Part shown: positions 47,701 to 59,800 of the stretch, in pieces | Layout: every line of letters starts with the position of its first letter | Numbering within the stretch: position 1 is the stretch's first letter | Assembly: GCA_018873245.2 (NCBI GenBank) | Contig: JAEMBT020000002.1 | Coordinates: 3,032,001-3,096,000 of the forward strand | DNA from: Archegozetes longisetosus | Taxonomy: Eukaryota > Arthropoda > Arachnida > Sarcoptiformes > Trhypochthoniidae | Direction: 5' to 3' | DNA: 64,000 nt | The notes under the pieces: model-generated | The model's database searches: none | The model's input: only the letters and a program-made list of their open reading frames with translations | What the model was told of the DNA's origin: nothing | Translations under genes and position numbers: made by a program

Positions 47701-49060
47701 ACTTGACAAACCGATATCTGCTTCCTTTAAACAGATTCTGATTATAGCTTTTTATAAAGTCTTTAATCAACTCATAATTAGTTAAAGATAAATCTTTTAG
47801 AAAAATTGTCAAAACTTTGCAGATTAAAAAATCAAAATCAGAGAATATCAAAGACAAATTTTGAATTATATGCATACCTTTGAGAGTATTTTACCAATAA
47901 TTCCAGTCCATGTCTTATTAGGCAAAAGACGTCCCCAATCATAGTTGCAATTAAGTATTTTAAAAGTAAAGTTGAAGTGTTTAGCCAACTCATTTATAAG
48001 CTTTGCCTCAGCACCAGCGCTTAAGAGCCATGTCATATTATTTGGTTCGTAATCCAGTGATATGAAGGGTGGGACCTATTCAACCAAATCATAATTGTGG
48101 AAACTGTATATTAGTTGAACTATGTTCAATTAATTCGATCAAACTGTTAACTAGTTGGTAAAAACATGCCATGGGTTTTGTAATCTATAATGCATACGGC
48201 AGTTTTTACTTTTATAGCTCCATATCTTTCAAGAGATTTTTAACTTTTTTTGAGTGTTTTATAAGAAAATACTGTATTTTAATGAATATTCATTTCATCG
48301 ATTACCTGAATTAAAAAGCAAGTACGCATTGACTAAATACATATAATGCTTATATAATCGAGAAAATATAATTTTGAAAATGAGGAATATAATAAATTAA
48401 AGTTAATCTTTAATTGTGAATCTTTAAACCTGTGAATATTTTCAACTCTGCCCTGCTTCTATATAATCTTTCTTTGAAAGCCTTTAAAGAGTCTGTATTT
48501 TAATTGATTGATTGTAATTCTTCGAAAGAAAAAACTGATGTCTATCACTTTCAATGCTCATAGTGTGACACATTTAATAATTATTCATTAGAAGTATCTA
48601 CAAGTTTTTAATTCATGACAAATCAATATCTTATCAGTACTTATTCTTAACTATGAATTTATGAATTTTTGATTCACATGCTAGCCATTGTTAAGCACTT
48701 TAGAGAGATATCAGCTAACTTTCTATAACTAGTATACATTCTAACTCAATACATACTCCTCGACAAATCTATTCCTAATACTTGACAAGGACTACAATAC
48801 TATCATAAGTACAATTGTAAAATAGACTTAAATATTGTAATAAGTAGTCTTAATAAACCTAAACTGTTATAAATAATTATGAAATATGTTATTGTGACGA
48901 TAACACTGATCTAATTGTGAGTCCTCAGTCACTATAGTGAAAAGCACTCAAAATACTAAACATTGTTATTTTAAAACTAGAATAATTTAAGAATTACTGT
49001 ACTGACCATATTAGCAGCAATATAAAAGAGTTTTCCATTTAGATCTGTTGATTTTGACAT
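44750..49060 (-). CDS. Ionotropic receptor C, apparently intact (434 aa)
   Basis: Exons: 49060-49007, 48075-47878, 47724-47212, 45358-45102 and 45032-44750. All joins use GT/AG sites and keep frame. The start MSKSTDLNGKLFYIAANM leads to VPPFISLDYEP (lobe S1), TWTGIIGKIL and SINWERSKAVLFT, where an Arg sits at the usual ligand-binding position. TM1 (ALVWICLIFAFILISFNLLL), the pore/TM3 segment (SVGSLRIVLCSWILGC, SSYSGCLYSLMT), lobe S2 and TM4 (QTCLYVFVIALIVSS) follow. This is the standard channel layout of arthropod IRs, here in the compact form without a long amino-terminal domain. It should act as a chemosensory cation-channel subunit in the plasma membrane, with unknown ligand. It is single-frame throughout, unlike A and B. 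The initiator ATG is conserved in gene D. Confidence 0.9.
45691..46408. mobile_element. Foldback element with about 350-bp arms
   Basis: GGAAGTTCAGGACTATGTAA at the left is matched in reverse complement at the right end (TTACATAATCCCGAACTTCC), and the two halves pair along nearly their whole length around a centre at about 46.05 kb. Both halves contain GGCTGACCGCTAGA. It lies in the intron between exons 3 and 4 of gene C. Halves of related elements occur at 37.6 and 41.3 kb. It is non-coding. Confidence 0.85.
46732..46905 (-). pseudogene. Exon-like fragment, unrecognised
   Basis: Within about 0.6 kb of intron DNA absent from gene D, the minus strand has a strong acceptor (TTCTTTTAG|GAAC, 46905) followed by an open frame to a stop at 46732 that includes NFLISGMLTIDVYGLYDF and ELYAQMFTGDYLIVEALDFF. 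The last part faintly resembles the C-terminus of enoyl-CoA hydratase-type proteins, which I would not rely on. It could be a captured last exon or chance. Confidence 0.25.
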
Positions 49061-49797
49061 TATTGTAAAAGTCAATTAGTCATTTGCAGCAAAAGTAACT
49101 ATAAATTGACAATTTTCAACACAATATTATAAAATATAGTTCAAGCACTTTAACAATCATAAGTAATTTATTTTTTGTGAGTTAACATTGTGCCACATTC
49201 TAAAATTTGTTCGGTTTCATTTGTTCGGTTTCATTTGTTCAGTTTATTACATTTCTTCCTTTATTCCATAGAATTCATTGTTCATGAAAGTAAATGTTTT
49301 TAATATTTGAATGCATAACATATATGTCTTTTATTGAGATAAAATTTCAAAGAGATCGATACTTATTTAAAGATTCAGACACAAAACTTAACTAAAAATG
49401 TTTTCTAAATGCACTCTTGGCAAGATTTGCCTTTTATGGTATTGTACTATCCTTTTAAAAAATAAAGTAGTAAATTAGAAAATGTATATACTCAACAATA
49501 AAGCATTATTTTTAAATCACAGACTTTACAAATTTGATCCAATATTAAAGTTTAAATTAGGATTTAGAACTTTACTATCAATCAGTTCAATAAATAAATA
49601 ATTTTGAATGGTTCCATGGCAGTTCAGCGCAAAAAGTTCAGCCCATAAAGATTCAGCCAACACAATTCAGCGCACAAAATTTAAGCGTAGACAATAAAGC
49701 GCTTTTACAATTCAGCGCATATTAAAATTCTAAAACCATTATTAAAACCCCTATTCAAATATGCTATAAAAATAGAATACAAATTTACAATAATATA

Positions 49798-50568
49798 TAC
49801 ACTCGATTACACGGCCAACTAGGACGCTTTAAAGCTTGATAGCTCTTGAACGGATAATCGGATTTCAAAATGGTTTTCACTTAATTGTAACTTGATAATG
49901 TTGAAATTGTTTGATATACTATTCGTTAAAATATTCAAAAGGGTTGCAAAGTTATAGCAATTCTAGTAAAAACTTAATTTTCCATTAGAAGTAATGGTAT
50001 ACACTCGATTACACGGCCAACTAGGACGGTTTAAATCTTAATAGCACTTGAACGGATAATCCAATTTTCAAATGGTTTTCACTGAATTGTGGCTGGATAA
50101 TGTAGGAAATGTTTGATATACCATTCGTTAAAATATTCACCAGGGTTTAAAATAATGAAACAAAAATTAAAAAATCAAACATTAATATTATTGTAATTTT
50201 GAAACTTTTAATTTTATTAAAAATTAATAGTGTGTATGGCGGAGGCCATACACTTTATTTTAAAACAAACTTAGTATACAATCAATTGTTAACCGATTGT
50301 TTTCCAAACATAAACAAACAGAAAATATCCAAAAACTACTTTCAATTAGTCTATGCCATACACATATACCACTACTTCTAATGAAAAATTAAGTTTTTAC
50401 TAGAATTGCTATAACTTTGCAACCCTTGTGAATACTTTAACGAATAGTATATCAAACAATTTCAACATTATCAAGTTACAATTTAGTGAAAACCATTTTG
50501 AAATCCGATTATCCGTTCAAGAGCTATCAAGCTTTAAAGCGTCCTAGTTGGCCGTGTAATCGAGTGTA
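49798..50568. mobile_element. MITE with 200-bp inverted ends, TA flanks
   Basis: TACACTCGATTACACGGCCA is found at the left, inverted at the right, and again directly at 50000, so the left terminal 150 bp occurs twice. The arms pair for about 200 bp. TA flanks both sides. It is non-coding and of Tc1/mariner type by its target. Confidence 0.85.
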
Positions 50569-50586
50569 TAAAAAGATACATAAATA

Positions 50587-51541
50587 AAATAGTCACATTT
50601 GTAATAATAGCTGAAGAAGCGCAAGCCGAAGAAGTTGTTCGAACAAAAGTTATCAAAAAAGTATTGATCTATACCTTCAGACGAGTGGTTAGAGTATAAG
50701 CACGACTATCACCATATGTGACATGGATCAGCTAATGGTGATAGTTTTTATACTCAAACAACTTGTTTGACGAGTAGGTAGTATGTGAGTACTAAATTTT
50801 TTGGTTGGAGTTTACTTTCCGGGACCCGAGTCAGTTCACCACTTTTAAGGGTCTTCAAGGTACGGGAAGTCATTTCCCGAAGTCCTGACCTCGGTAACTA
50901 GTGGCGTTCTCGAGAAAACCGCACTTTTATATATTACTCCCGCTAGGTGGCAGCACTTGTTCACTTCTCGTAGGAACATATAGAAAATATGGTTTTCAGC
51001 ATCCGTTAGCCATCATGATAGATGTTTCCACCCTCCACGACGTGGACGTGGATGCTTGGAGGGCATAAGACGACGGACTAACACAAAAAACAAAACACGA
51101 CACAAAGCATATTAATTATACTCACCTAACTTTTGTCTGAATCTTCATCAAATTCATCGTGACTAAATTCAATTTCTGTATCTGAACATGAATCTGATAC
51201 TAAATCTTCTAGGCTATTCCAACCATAAATTCAGATTCGCTGAAAGAATCAAAATAGATAACGAAAATGATGATATTGAAATTCACGTCCATACGAACAC
51301 TATTGAAAGATTATGGAGGGAATTAAAACGTAGCATTAAATGCGTCCGAGAATACACAAATGAAAAAGGCGATCGAGTAAATTGGGTAGATACTTATTTG
51401 CATCGTTTTTCTTATTTCCACAATTTTTTGGAACTGCTTATACTGTCTGAAGGTATAGATCAATACTTTTTTGATAACTTTTGTTCGAACAACTTCTTCG
51501 GCTTGCGCTTCTTCAGCTATTATTACAAATGTGACTATTGA
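50587..51541 (+). mobile_element. Merlin-like (IS1016-type) transposase fragment between 96-bp inverted copies
   Basis: The frame 51188-51541 includes HVHTNTIERLWRELKRSIKC, then VNWVDTYLHRFSYFHNFLE, the C-terminal catalytic region of ISXO2/IS1016-type DDE transposases (eukaryotic Merlin), with its acidic residue in TIERLW. The last 96 bp of this region (51445-51540) recur exactly inverted at 50587-50682. The region between, about 0.5 kb, is more GC-rich and has no continuous frame. The N-terminal half of the transposase is missing. Confidence 0.7.
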
Positions 51542-51629
51542 TAAAATGAAGACAACAATTATATTATTGTTGACAGAAGAAACTTTATGTAAATTCGACT
51601 TGTCTATCAAACGAATTTGTCGGCCAAAT

Positions 51630-51722
51630 GAGTGTCGGTCCAACGTACCTGTCGGTCAAATAAGTGTCGGTCAAGTGAGTGTCGGTCAAGTGAGTGTCGG
51701 TCAAATGATTGTCGGTCAAACG
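51630..51722. repeat. GTGTCGGTCAAGTGA minisatellite
   Basis: About six 15-bp units are in tandem. The core TCGGTC is shared with the unit of the foldback element at 30.6 and 31.1 kb. Confidence 0.9.
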
Positions 51723-51753
51723 TAGCAGAAACCTTAACAACAATCTTCCTTAA

Positions 51754-52229
51754 CCCTTCGTCACAACTTAACTTCTGAAAACGTAAAATTAACTGTGGGG
51801 TAAAATGTTACCCCACGTCTTCCACGCTTTATATCTGTTCCAGGTTAGTCCGGAATGTTTTCAGAATGAAAGTTAGTCCTTATTTTTAATGTTTTCATTA
51901 ATTAATTAATTTAATTCTAGTTATTATCTGCTAAAGCGTCATCAACTGTTCAATTGCTAGTAGCGACATTACAGCGCTGCGACACATATAGTAAACACAA
52001 AGCACTGCGATATTAGGGGGAATTTCTGTCCTCACAAAGACATGTTGCCAGAAAATAATTTTTTAAAATAAAGTTATAATTCCAAATTAATCAGGATTTT
52101 TGTGATTTATAGTCAGATATATGACTGAGGAATAGCAAAATTTTCAAGAAATGACGACATTCTGTTGATTTTAGCGAGATTTTTAAAGTCAAACTTGGGA
52201 ACATTTTACCCCACAGTTGTGACGAAGGG
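51754..52229. mobile_element. piggyBac-like MITE, 476 bp
   Basis: TTAA lies on each side (51750-51753, 52230-52233) of perfect 15-bp inverted ends CCCTTCGTCACAACT. A shared subterminal block CTGTGGGGTAAAATGTT is also inverted. TTAA target and CCCT-type ends are the piggyBac hallmark. It has no coding capacity and is inserted within the composite element. Confidence 0.88.
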
Positions 52230-52433
52230 TTAAATTGGAATTAACTTATATATAAAGCATTTCTTGTTCAAAACACAAAGCATTACAGCTTTCAAAATAA
52301 TTGAAAAAAGCGAAATACATATTTATTTCGCTTAGCTTTTGTGCGCTGAATTGCCTCTGCGCTTTACTTGTGTGCGCTAAATTGTGTTGGCTGAATATTA
52401 ATGCGCTGAATTTTTTGCGCTGAACTGACCTGA

Positions 52434-52905
52434 TACGATTTTGAATTGATCACAAATTAATAGATCAAGTCGTGTTCAAACATTAAACCTAGTATAAAAT
52501 GCTTTTGGAACAAATTGTTAAACTAACTCAATACTTCTGTTTTGATTATAATTCGTTTAATAAACATTTTATTTAAAAAGTTCTTATATTAACTTTATGC
52601 CTATACTTCAAAGTGAAATACAATTTACCCAAAATTCATTACTTTAAATAAATTAGATATTATTGTCTTTGAATAATCGATAAAAAGTGATTGATCTCTT
52701 GTAGTCATTAATACTCTTTTTACAAAAATTTGCACGCTATGCTCGAAAGTATATTTTACACATTATTGACATTTTTGAGAAGATAATATACTTATTCTGA
52801 AGTTGAGACAAGTATTAAGTATTATCTCGCAGAGATAGCAGGCAACTTTGAATACTTCACATAACTTCTCCACATGAAAAAAGTTTGTTTCTACCATTAT
52901 ATTAG
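52434..52905. other. Unassigned AT-rich stretch
   Basis: No exon, repeat end or RNA gene is seen here. Confidence 0.5.
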
Positions 52906-52907
52906 TA

Positions 52908-53267
52908 TGTTTGATGGATGCTCGGAATGGGAATGAAAAAAAAATTTTAGAATAATTGTTTTAATGTTTTTAATTAATATAATGTGTTTGAACTTCGCAC
53001 ACAAAATTTTAGTCGTCTGCCTCTAATTGTTTATTTTTGGTGATCAATCAAAGTCTAGTCATGTCTAGTTCTTATCTAATTTTTAATTGAAAGCATAAAA
53101 AATTTAATTGAAAGCATAACTCCGGAAGAGTGGCGTCGGGTGTACGAGAAGTGGGAGGACAGAATGAATCGGTGTATTCGGGCTATGGGGGACTACTTTT
53201 AAATAATTTGTAAAAAAATTTCAATAAAATTCTGTTTTTGATATCCATTCCGAGCTCCCGTCAAACA
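52908..53267 (+). mobile_element. Mariner deletion derivative, 360 bp
   Basis: Ends TGTTTGATGGATGCTCGGAA and (inverted) TGTTTGACGGGAGCTCGGAA lie between TA dinucleotides. The frame 53110-53202 encodes SITPEEWRRVYEKWEDRMNR then CIRAMGDYF and a stop, the extreme C-terminus of a mariner-type transposase; the rest is deleted. Confidence 0.85.
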
Positions 53268-53272
53268 TACCA

Positions 53273-56130
53273 ATAATATGAATCATATCAGTGATTATTA
53301 TAATTGTTTTGATTATTTTAATAAATTGAAAGGTTTGAAAATTATTCACATAAATACTCAAAGCATTGTCAATAAAATTGATCAATTTAGATATTTGTGT
53401 TGTATATTGAAACTTGACTTTCTGTGTATAACTGAGTCATGGCTCTCAGCAAAACACAGTCCAGGTGAATTCTTGATTGATAATTATTACCACTTTCGCT
53501 GTGACCGCAAAGTCAGACCTGGTGGCGGATGTATCATCTACGCGCGGAGAACTTCAAACTTTCATGTGTGCAAGATTAACACCGAAACTAACTCTCATTG
53601 CGATTATCTAATACTAAAAGTCAAACAGAAAAATACACACTCGTTCTATATAAGTACAATCTATAGTCCACCTAATAACTCAACGAGTCTTAAAACAGCT
53701 TTTATTCAGACATTCAACAATATAATAAATAAAGACTGTATAATACTTGGAGATGTAAACATTGACCTTATGTCTCATTAGAATAGAGATTGGATAAAGT
53801 TACTCAAAGATAACGGACTAAGTCAACTGATAAAATCTCCAACTAGAGTCAGATCTAACTCCTCATCACTAATAGACCACATCTACGTTAGGGAAGAAAA
53901 TAATATAAGTGGTTCGGGTGTTTTAGAAATAGCGCTCTCTGATCACTTTCCCATTTTTGTCAGTCATAAACTAAACTTTACATTAAAAATAAGAAATAGA
54001 AAACATATTGTAATAAGATACAGAAACTGGTATAATATTGACTCGGAACTTCTTCATCGTGAATTGGCAAACATCAAACTTAATACAAACGATGAGAATA
54101 TAGACAAATTGTGCAATGATTTTAATATAAAAATCAACTCTTTATTAATCCAATATTTTCCTTTTAAAGAAAAAAGAGTAAAATTCATTACAAAAGAAAA
54201 GTGGGTGATTGGAGATATCATTGAACTGATGAAGAAACGAGACATCATCAAGAAAAACGTTAACCTAAACACAGGTCTTTATACCTATGACGATTACTCC
54301 CACTTAAGAAATTCTGTCAATTATCTGATAAGAGAAAAGAAAAGACTATTTATCTGCAACCAAATAATTGAGTGTAACAACAATAGTGGAAAACTATGGA
54401 AAGTTTGAACCCTGTTGTGAATATTAATAGAATGAATAAGACTTATGATAATAATACTATGAATAAAAGTATGTTAACTGCAGCAGAACTCAACGATTAC
54501 TTCGTATCTAAACCAAGAAAAATAGTTGAAGAAACTTATGGACAAACAGTGAGTAACGACTATTCTATTAATACTAATTGCGATAGTACCGAAAATCAAT
54601 TCAGTATACCTGATATAACAAGTGATAAACTTTTGAAAATTATTGATAATAATCCTGTCAAGAAAGCTATGAGTTCTGACGGTGTTCCAATGCGTTTCAT
54701 CAAAGGACTAAAGTTCTTTCTTATACCAATATTATTGACTTTATTCAATCTTTCCATTAGGTCATGTAAATTTCCGACAGCATGGAAAATAGCGAGAATA
54801 ACAGCCATACATAAAGGAGGATCACTTAATGCCCCAAACAATTTTCGCCCTATTTCTAATTTACCAATGTTTGGAAAATTTCTTGAGAAACACGTCGCAA
54901 ATCATTTTTCCGATTATTTAAACCGAATTGAATTTCCATCTAAATGCCAATTCGGATTCCGTAAGAAGCATTCAACAACTGATGCGTTACTTTTTATAAT
55001 TAAATGTATTGCGGAAGCGCTTAGTCAGAATCAAAAGGCTGTTTTGATTTCTTTTGATTTGAGAAAAGTCTTCGACGCAGTAAGTCATGAGCTCCTACTC
55101 TCAAAACTCGCTCAGATTAATGTCAGTGATAGTGCCTTGAAATGGTTTGAATCATATCTTCATAATAGATATCAAATTGTTAGGTTTATTAATAGTATTT
55201 CAAACCCCTCCAAAATTGAAGATATTTCTATACCTCAAGGCGGAAATTTATCTGCAATTCTGTTCGCTTTCTATATAAATGATTTGCTAGACTTAAAACT
55301 CAACGGTCACACAGTTTTATATGCTGACGATCTAACTTTAATAATAACTGCGAGTAACTATATCGAACTTGAAAGAAAAATCAATGAAGACGTTAATAAT
55401 ATAGATCAATGGCTATTTAATAATAAATTGGTACTCAATAGTGATAAATCATTATTTATGATAATGGGTCAACCAAAAAATAATGTTTATCTAACTGTAA
55501 AAGTTGGTGCGAAAGAAATACGAAGAGTTCACAGTTTGAAACTACTCGGAGTTGAAATCGATCACAACTTACATTTTGAAACACACACCAGTTCATTGTG
55601 CACTAAATTGAACAAATTTGTTAATTTTTTCACGAGATTGAGACATCAAATACCAGAATCAACTATGGTATTAGTGTACAAATCACTCCTTGTCCCTGTT
55701 TATGAATATGCGATAACGACTTATAGTTTCACTTATGCAACACACTTGAATAGGATTGAGACGATCATGAATCGAGCTATTCGTGTCATCATATTTTCTG
55801 ATATAAGAATTGATACCAATAACTTGTATGAAAGGCTCGAATGCAAAAGATTCAGCGAAAGCCTAAGACTGCAAACATTAAAATATATTTTCAAAGCAAA
55901 GAATAGCCTATCTGCGATCGCATCGACAGATTTTTTCGAGTATAATACAAACAGAAAATCAAGACATTCGGACAATTATATGCTTTTATTACCGAAAACC
56001 AAAACAAACTTTTTGAGGAATACAATCTTTTATAATGGAGTCAAAATTTTTAATGATCTCCCACTCGTTTCGAGACAAGCGAATAGTTTAAATAGCTTTT
56101 TATCTTTGGTTAAAAACTAGTTTTAGTTCG
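53273..56130 (+). mobile_element. Non-LTR retrotransposon (CR1/Jockey-type LINE), 5' truncated
   Basis: 53278-54408 encodes an apurinic-type endonuclease (IHINTQSIVNKID, LCITESWLS, GGGCIIYARR, IIYSPPNN-like IYSPPNNS, ILGDVNID, DHIYVR, LSDHFPI) with one stop at 53779. A frame change near 54.40 kb follows. The frame 54396-56120 (574 residues) then encodes reverse transcriptase: NNFRPISNLPMFGKFLEKHV, CQFGFRKKHSTTDAL, SFDLRKVFD, PQGG and YADD at residues 309-312. Catalytic aspartates are present. PQGGNLSAILF in place of the usual PQGS.LGP.LF is unusual. There is no ORF1 upstream, so it is 5' truncated, right behind the mariner remnant. No poly(A) tail is obvious at the 3' end. Confidence 0.9.
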
Positions 56131-56237
56131 AGTATTGTTTAATTATCTATTTATTTAACGGTCTCTTTGAAAAATAGTGTTTAAAATCATTGTAGTTAAA
56201 CGAATACTAATAAGAGTTCCAACAAAGTTCAAAGTTC

Positions 56238-56625
56238 AACTTCTCTATACCTAAATATCCATTTATACGATTCGATTTATGTAGAATTCAATACTCGAAT
56301 TCTATTGTCTTCAATTCAAATTTTATCTGCACACAAATAGAAATATTGAATTCAACAATGAGTTTCATCCAATAAAATGACTTCTAAAATATAAATAATA
56401 TTGCTTAGCTTATTCTTAAATACAATGCATACTGTGTTTAGCTAATGCATTCGAGTTATTGCTAAAAGTTAAACATCGTTCAATTTTTTTGATACCGTGA
56501 ATTCAACAACAGTTGAAACAATTTATATATACACATTATTAAATTCGCTTGAATTCAAGTTTTTAAGTCTCTCGAATTCTACATAAATTGAATCGTGCAA
56601 ATAAACCATTAGGTATAGAGAAGTT
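56238..56625. repeat. Foldback element between the LINE and gene D
   Basis: AACTTCTCTATACCTAA at the left and TTAGGTATAGAGAAGTT at the right are exact complements, and inner blocks (TTTATGTAGAATTC, GAATTCTACATAAATTGAAT) pair too. About 390 bp, non-coding. Confidence 0.8.
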
Positions 56626-56844
56626 ATATGGAGTATTCAAACTTACCTGTTACCTCTGCGAGATATATGCGCTATCTCCATAACCTAAACTAACTTATCC
56701 TATAACAACATTTGATTTCATTGAGTTCTAATTAAGTAAACAATTTTAACAATTTATTAACTAAACATAGTCTAACACATAAAAAAAAGTAACAGATTGT
56801 TGTTGTCATAACTTTTAGTCGTTGAATAGAAGCTGATTTCTCAT

Positions 56845-59800
56845 TTAAGAATCGATTGAATTCGAATTCAAAGTCCATAAACGAATGAATGAATTTGCTA
56901 ACATTTGTTTAAATTTGAATAATTCAGTTATAAATATAAATGAACTAACTATTTGTGCGATAACAAATATATATAAACAGGTTTGTAATTGATTCAAACT
57001 TATTGCATTGATATCATGAATTACTTCTTGACTATATTCAAAGCTTTGTTGATGAGCTTTTGAGGCTTTTTTCTCCTCCACAAGTTTCCAGTATTGAAAG
57101 AGACCGCCTTTAACCATATCAGAAACACTGAATCAAAGATCAAAATATTATTTGGAAAGGTTTCACAACGTTTGATGCAGTTCATATTTGACTCACAAGT
57201 TATTAAATTCTTTTATATATTGAAAATTCTTTTGCAGTGCAATCGCCATAATATCCAAATAAAGTGTAGATTCCTGTGTCTGTGGTGGCAAATGAAATAA
57301 TTTCTCACCAAGTCTAAACATTGCATCAGTCAAATGATCTCTGCTTGAGATGAATGCTAAAGATTTTGTTGAGTTGATAACTATTTCTATATCATTTTGA
57401 CGCACTGGCTCTATCAACCTTCCAATTTCCCGATGAACTCCAAACTCTGCTTTCTTAAAAGTATACAAATTTCAAACTTCAGAACTTTCTTGTGAATATA
57501 GAATTGTGAGCAAGCTATAAATCAGAAGTGATAACAAGTCATATCGGATTTTAGATAATCTTAACAACTCATGAAGTTTTAAACTCGAATTAAATAAAAG
57601 ACGTTAATCAGAAATCCCGAAATAAAAAAATTTAAGATATATTATTTGATTCTTTTCTCAAGTAACAAGATTTTAGATAACCATCAGAATCAATTTACAG
57701 TTAAATCAATTAAAATCTATTATAAATGCATAAATTCAATAAAAATGACACCTAATTTATGAAAATTCAGTCAATATAAAGCTGTAAATATCAAATTTTG
57801 GTTATTTCATCAGAAAGTAAAAATTCAAATAATAGAGAATAATTTCTATATTATCGAAAAAAGTACTCTATATGAACCATTAATATAGATTGAATTGATT
57901 TTATTAAATTCTTACTACTTCCTTAATTAAGATCATGAAATTGGGATCCCGCTAAATATGATTCAGGTTTGCATTAAAGATCAACCCCTACTTAATAAAA
58001 CTGAATAAAAATTGAACCTTCAATAATTGATAAAAAGCAACGGCTTCTTTTGCAACGACTTGTATTTTGCCATTTGTTTGTGCGATTGCCAAATCCATCA
58101 GAGTATCAATAGTTTTCAGTTTTGAAGGAGATGTCATTAATGAGTAAAGGCATCCGCTATAACTTGATGTCAATACGAGACATCCTAATATCCAACTGCA
58201 TAACATTATCCTCAATGACCCCACAGAAGGCAATACATGTGGAGTTTGTTGTCTCAATAGTGTTGAAATCATAACTGAACTGATATTAATGTTTTTCGTT
58301 TCGGGAATATATCGAGAAATAAGTAATAAATTAAATGATATAAGAATAAAAGCAAATATTAGACAAATCCAAACCAACGCATTAAATGGTTCGACAACTG
58401 ATGCAATATTTTGTTCAGGTTTTGGTCGAGAAGTTATGAAAGTAACCGGAGATATGATATGAACATTTGTAAAGAGAACAGCTTTGGATCGCTCCCAATT
58501 AATCGAAAGACTCGACAGACCGATATCTGCTTCCTTTAAACAGATCCTGATTAGAGTTCTTTATTTAGTTATTAATCAACTCATTTGTAATGAAAAATAA
58601 ATTTTTAAAAAAAGAAAGTACCATAACTTTGCAGATTAAAAAATCAAAATCAGAGAAAATCTAAAGGGATCACTTCGAAGTTTCGAAATATAAAGTTTCG
58701 AAAACCCTGTTTCTAAACTTCATACCAGAAAAAGGATCCGATTTTCTAAACTTAAAATAAGTTAAATTTGAAACTAAATATTTTTAAATATCAAATGGAT
58801 TAAAATTGAACATTAAATTAATAAATAAGTCTAATTTGTGGAATAAACTTGTTTTTACTATTATCAAATTGCAGAGAAACTCCGATAGATTAAGAGATTA
58901 GCAGACAGAGTCTTAAAAATTATAAAAACTTTAAGTTTTCCATTCATTAATAGATATTCTTCCGCAAAAGATTTTCTATTTTTCAATGTTTTCTAGAATA
59001 AATTATGAATAATTGAGTTTATTTAATTAATAATGATTGCAGTTCTATATCTGCAGTTCACGATAATTCGATGCTTATAGAATTAAAACCTACAAAATAA
59101 AGATCATTATCAGTATAAAACTAAAGGATGTAAAGCCAGGTTGAGTTTAGTTGATAATAAATATGGCAATCATTTTAATGAACACAATTACATCAATGTT
59201 ACTATTTTTTACTACCAATCCATCGGTTTCTTAATAGAGATCTGAAAGTAATATTCCTATAAAAACATAAATGGGGTTTATCGTATTATTAGGGCTTCAA
59301 AACAGGGTTTTCTAAACTTTATTTTTCGAAATTTCGGAGTGTAACCAATCTAAGCTGCGCTCTTCTCTCAGGGGAATGAAGTAACCTTTTGAGTGTAGTT
59401 TTTAAAGTATTTAATAGGTGAATACGATTAATATAATAATTGATACCAAGTAACTATACTTTGTAAGAAATGAAAAGATAAAGTTAATTATTTTCTTTAT
59501 TAGTTGTGCATTAAATTTTATGTTCACTTAGAAGTTTATGTATCGTGTTTAGTCCTACCGTATTAATACACGCGATATTTACTAATATTTTTTATATGTT
59601 CAATATGATCCGCATATTTTGAAATTTTAATTAACATCATTTGTTCCGTTCAGGAATAAGATCGTTGACTATTTTAATGGAATTTATGATTAAATATGGC
59701 ATTAAAAACTTTCAAAAATACTACGAAATTTTCAAAACTAATTTTTGAAAATTTTATGTTTCATTTGGTTAAGGGAATAAACACCCGTAATCATTTATCA

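Larger units (their letters stand above)
44640..49430. repeat. Receptor duplication block C
   Basis: It starts at TAAGTAAACAATTTTAACAA and is similar through exons, introns and upstream flank to 56735-63165 in the same orientation. Its edge touches the outer end of palindrome 2. Confidence 0.85.
49619..52429. mobile_element. Composite element with TTCAGCGCA-rich inverted ends, 2.8 kb
   Basis: The left end (GGCAGTTCAGCGCAAAAAGT...) and right end (inverted: GGTCAGTTCAGCGCAAAAAA...) match for about 100 bp and consist of spaced TTCAGCGCA(A/C)AA and TTCAGCCAACACAATT words. Enclosed are a TA-flanked MITE, a Merlin-like transposase fragment, a minisatellite and a piggyBac-like MITE. Clear target duplications are not visible. 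Which part is native is uncertain; the Merlin-like frame is the only coding candidate. Confidence 0.75.
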
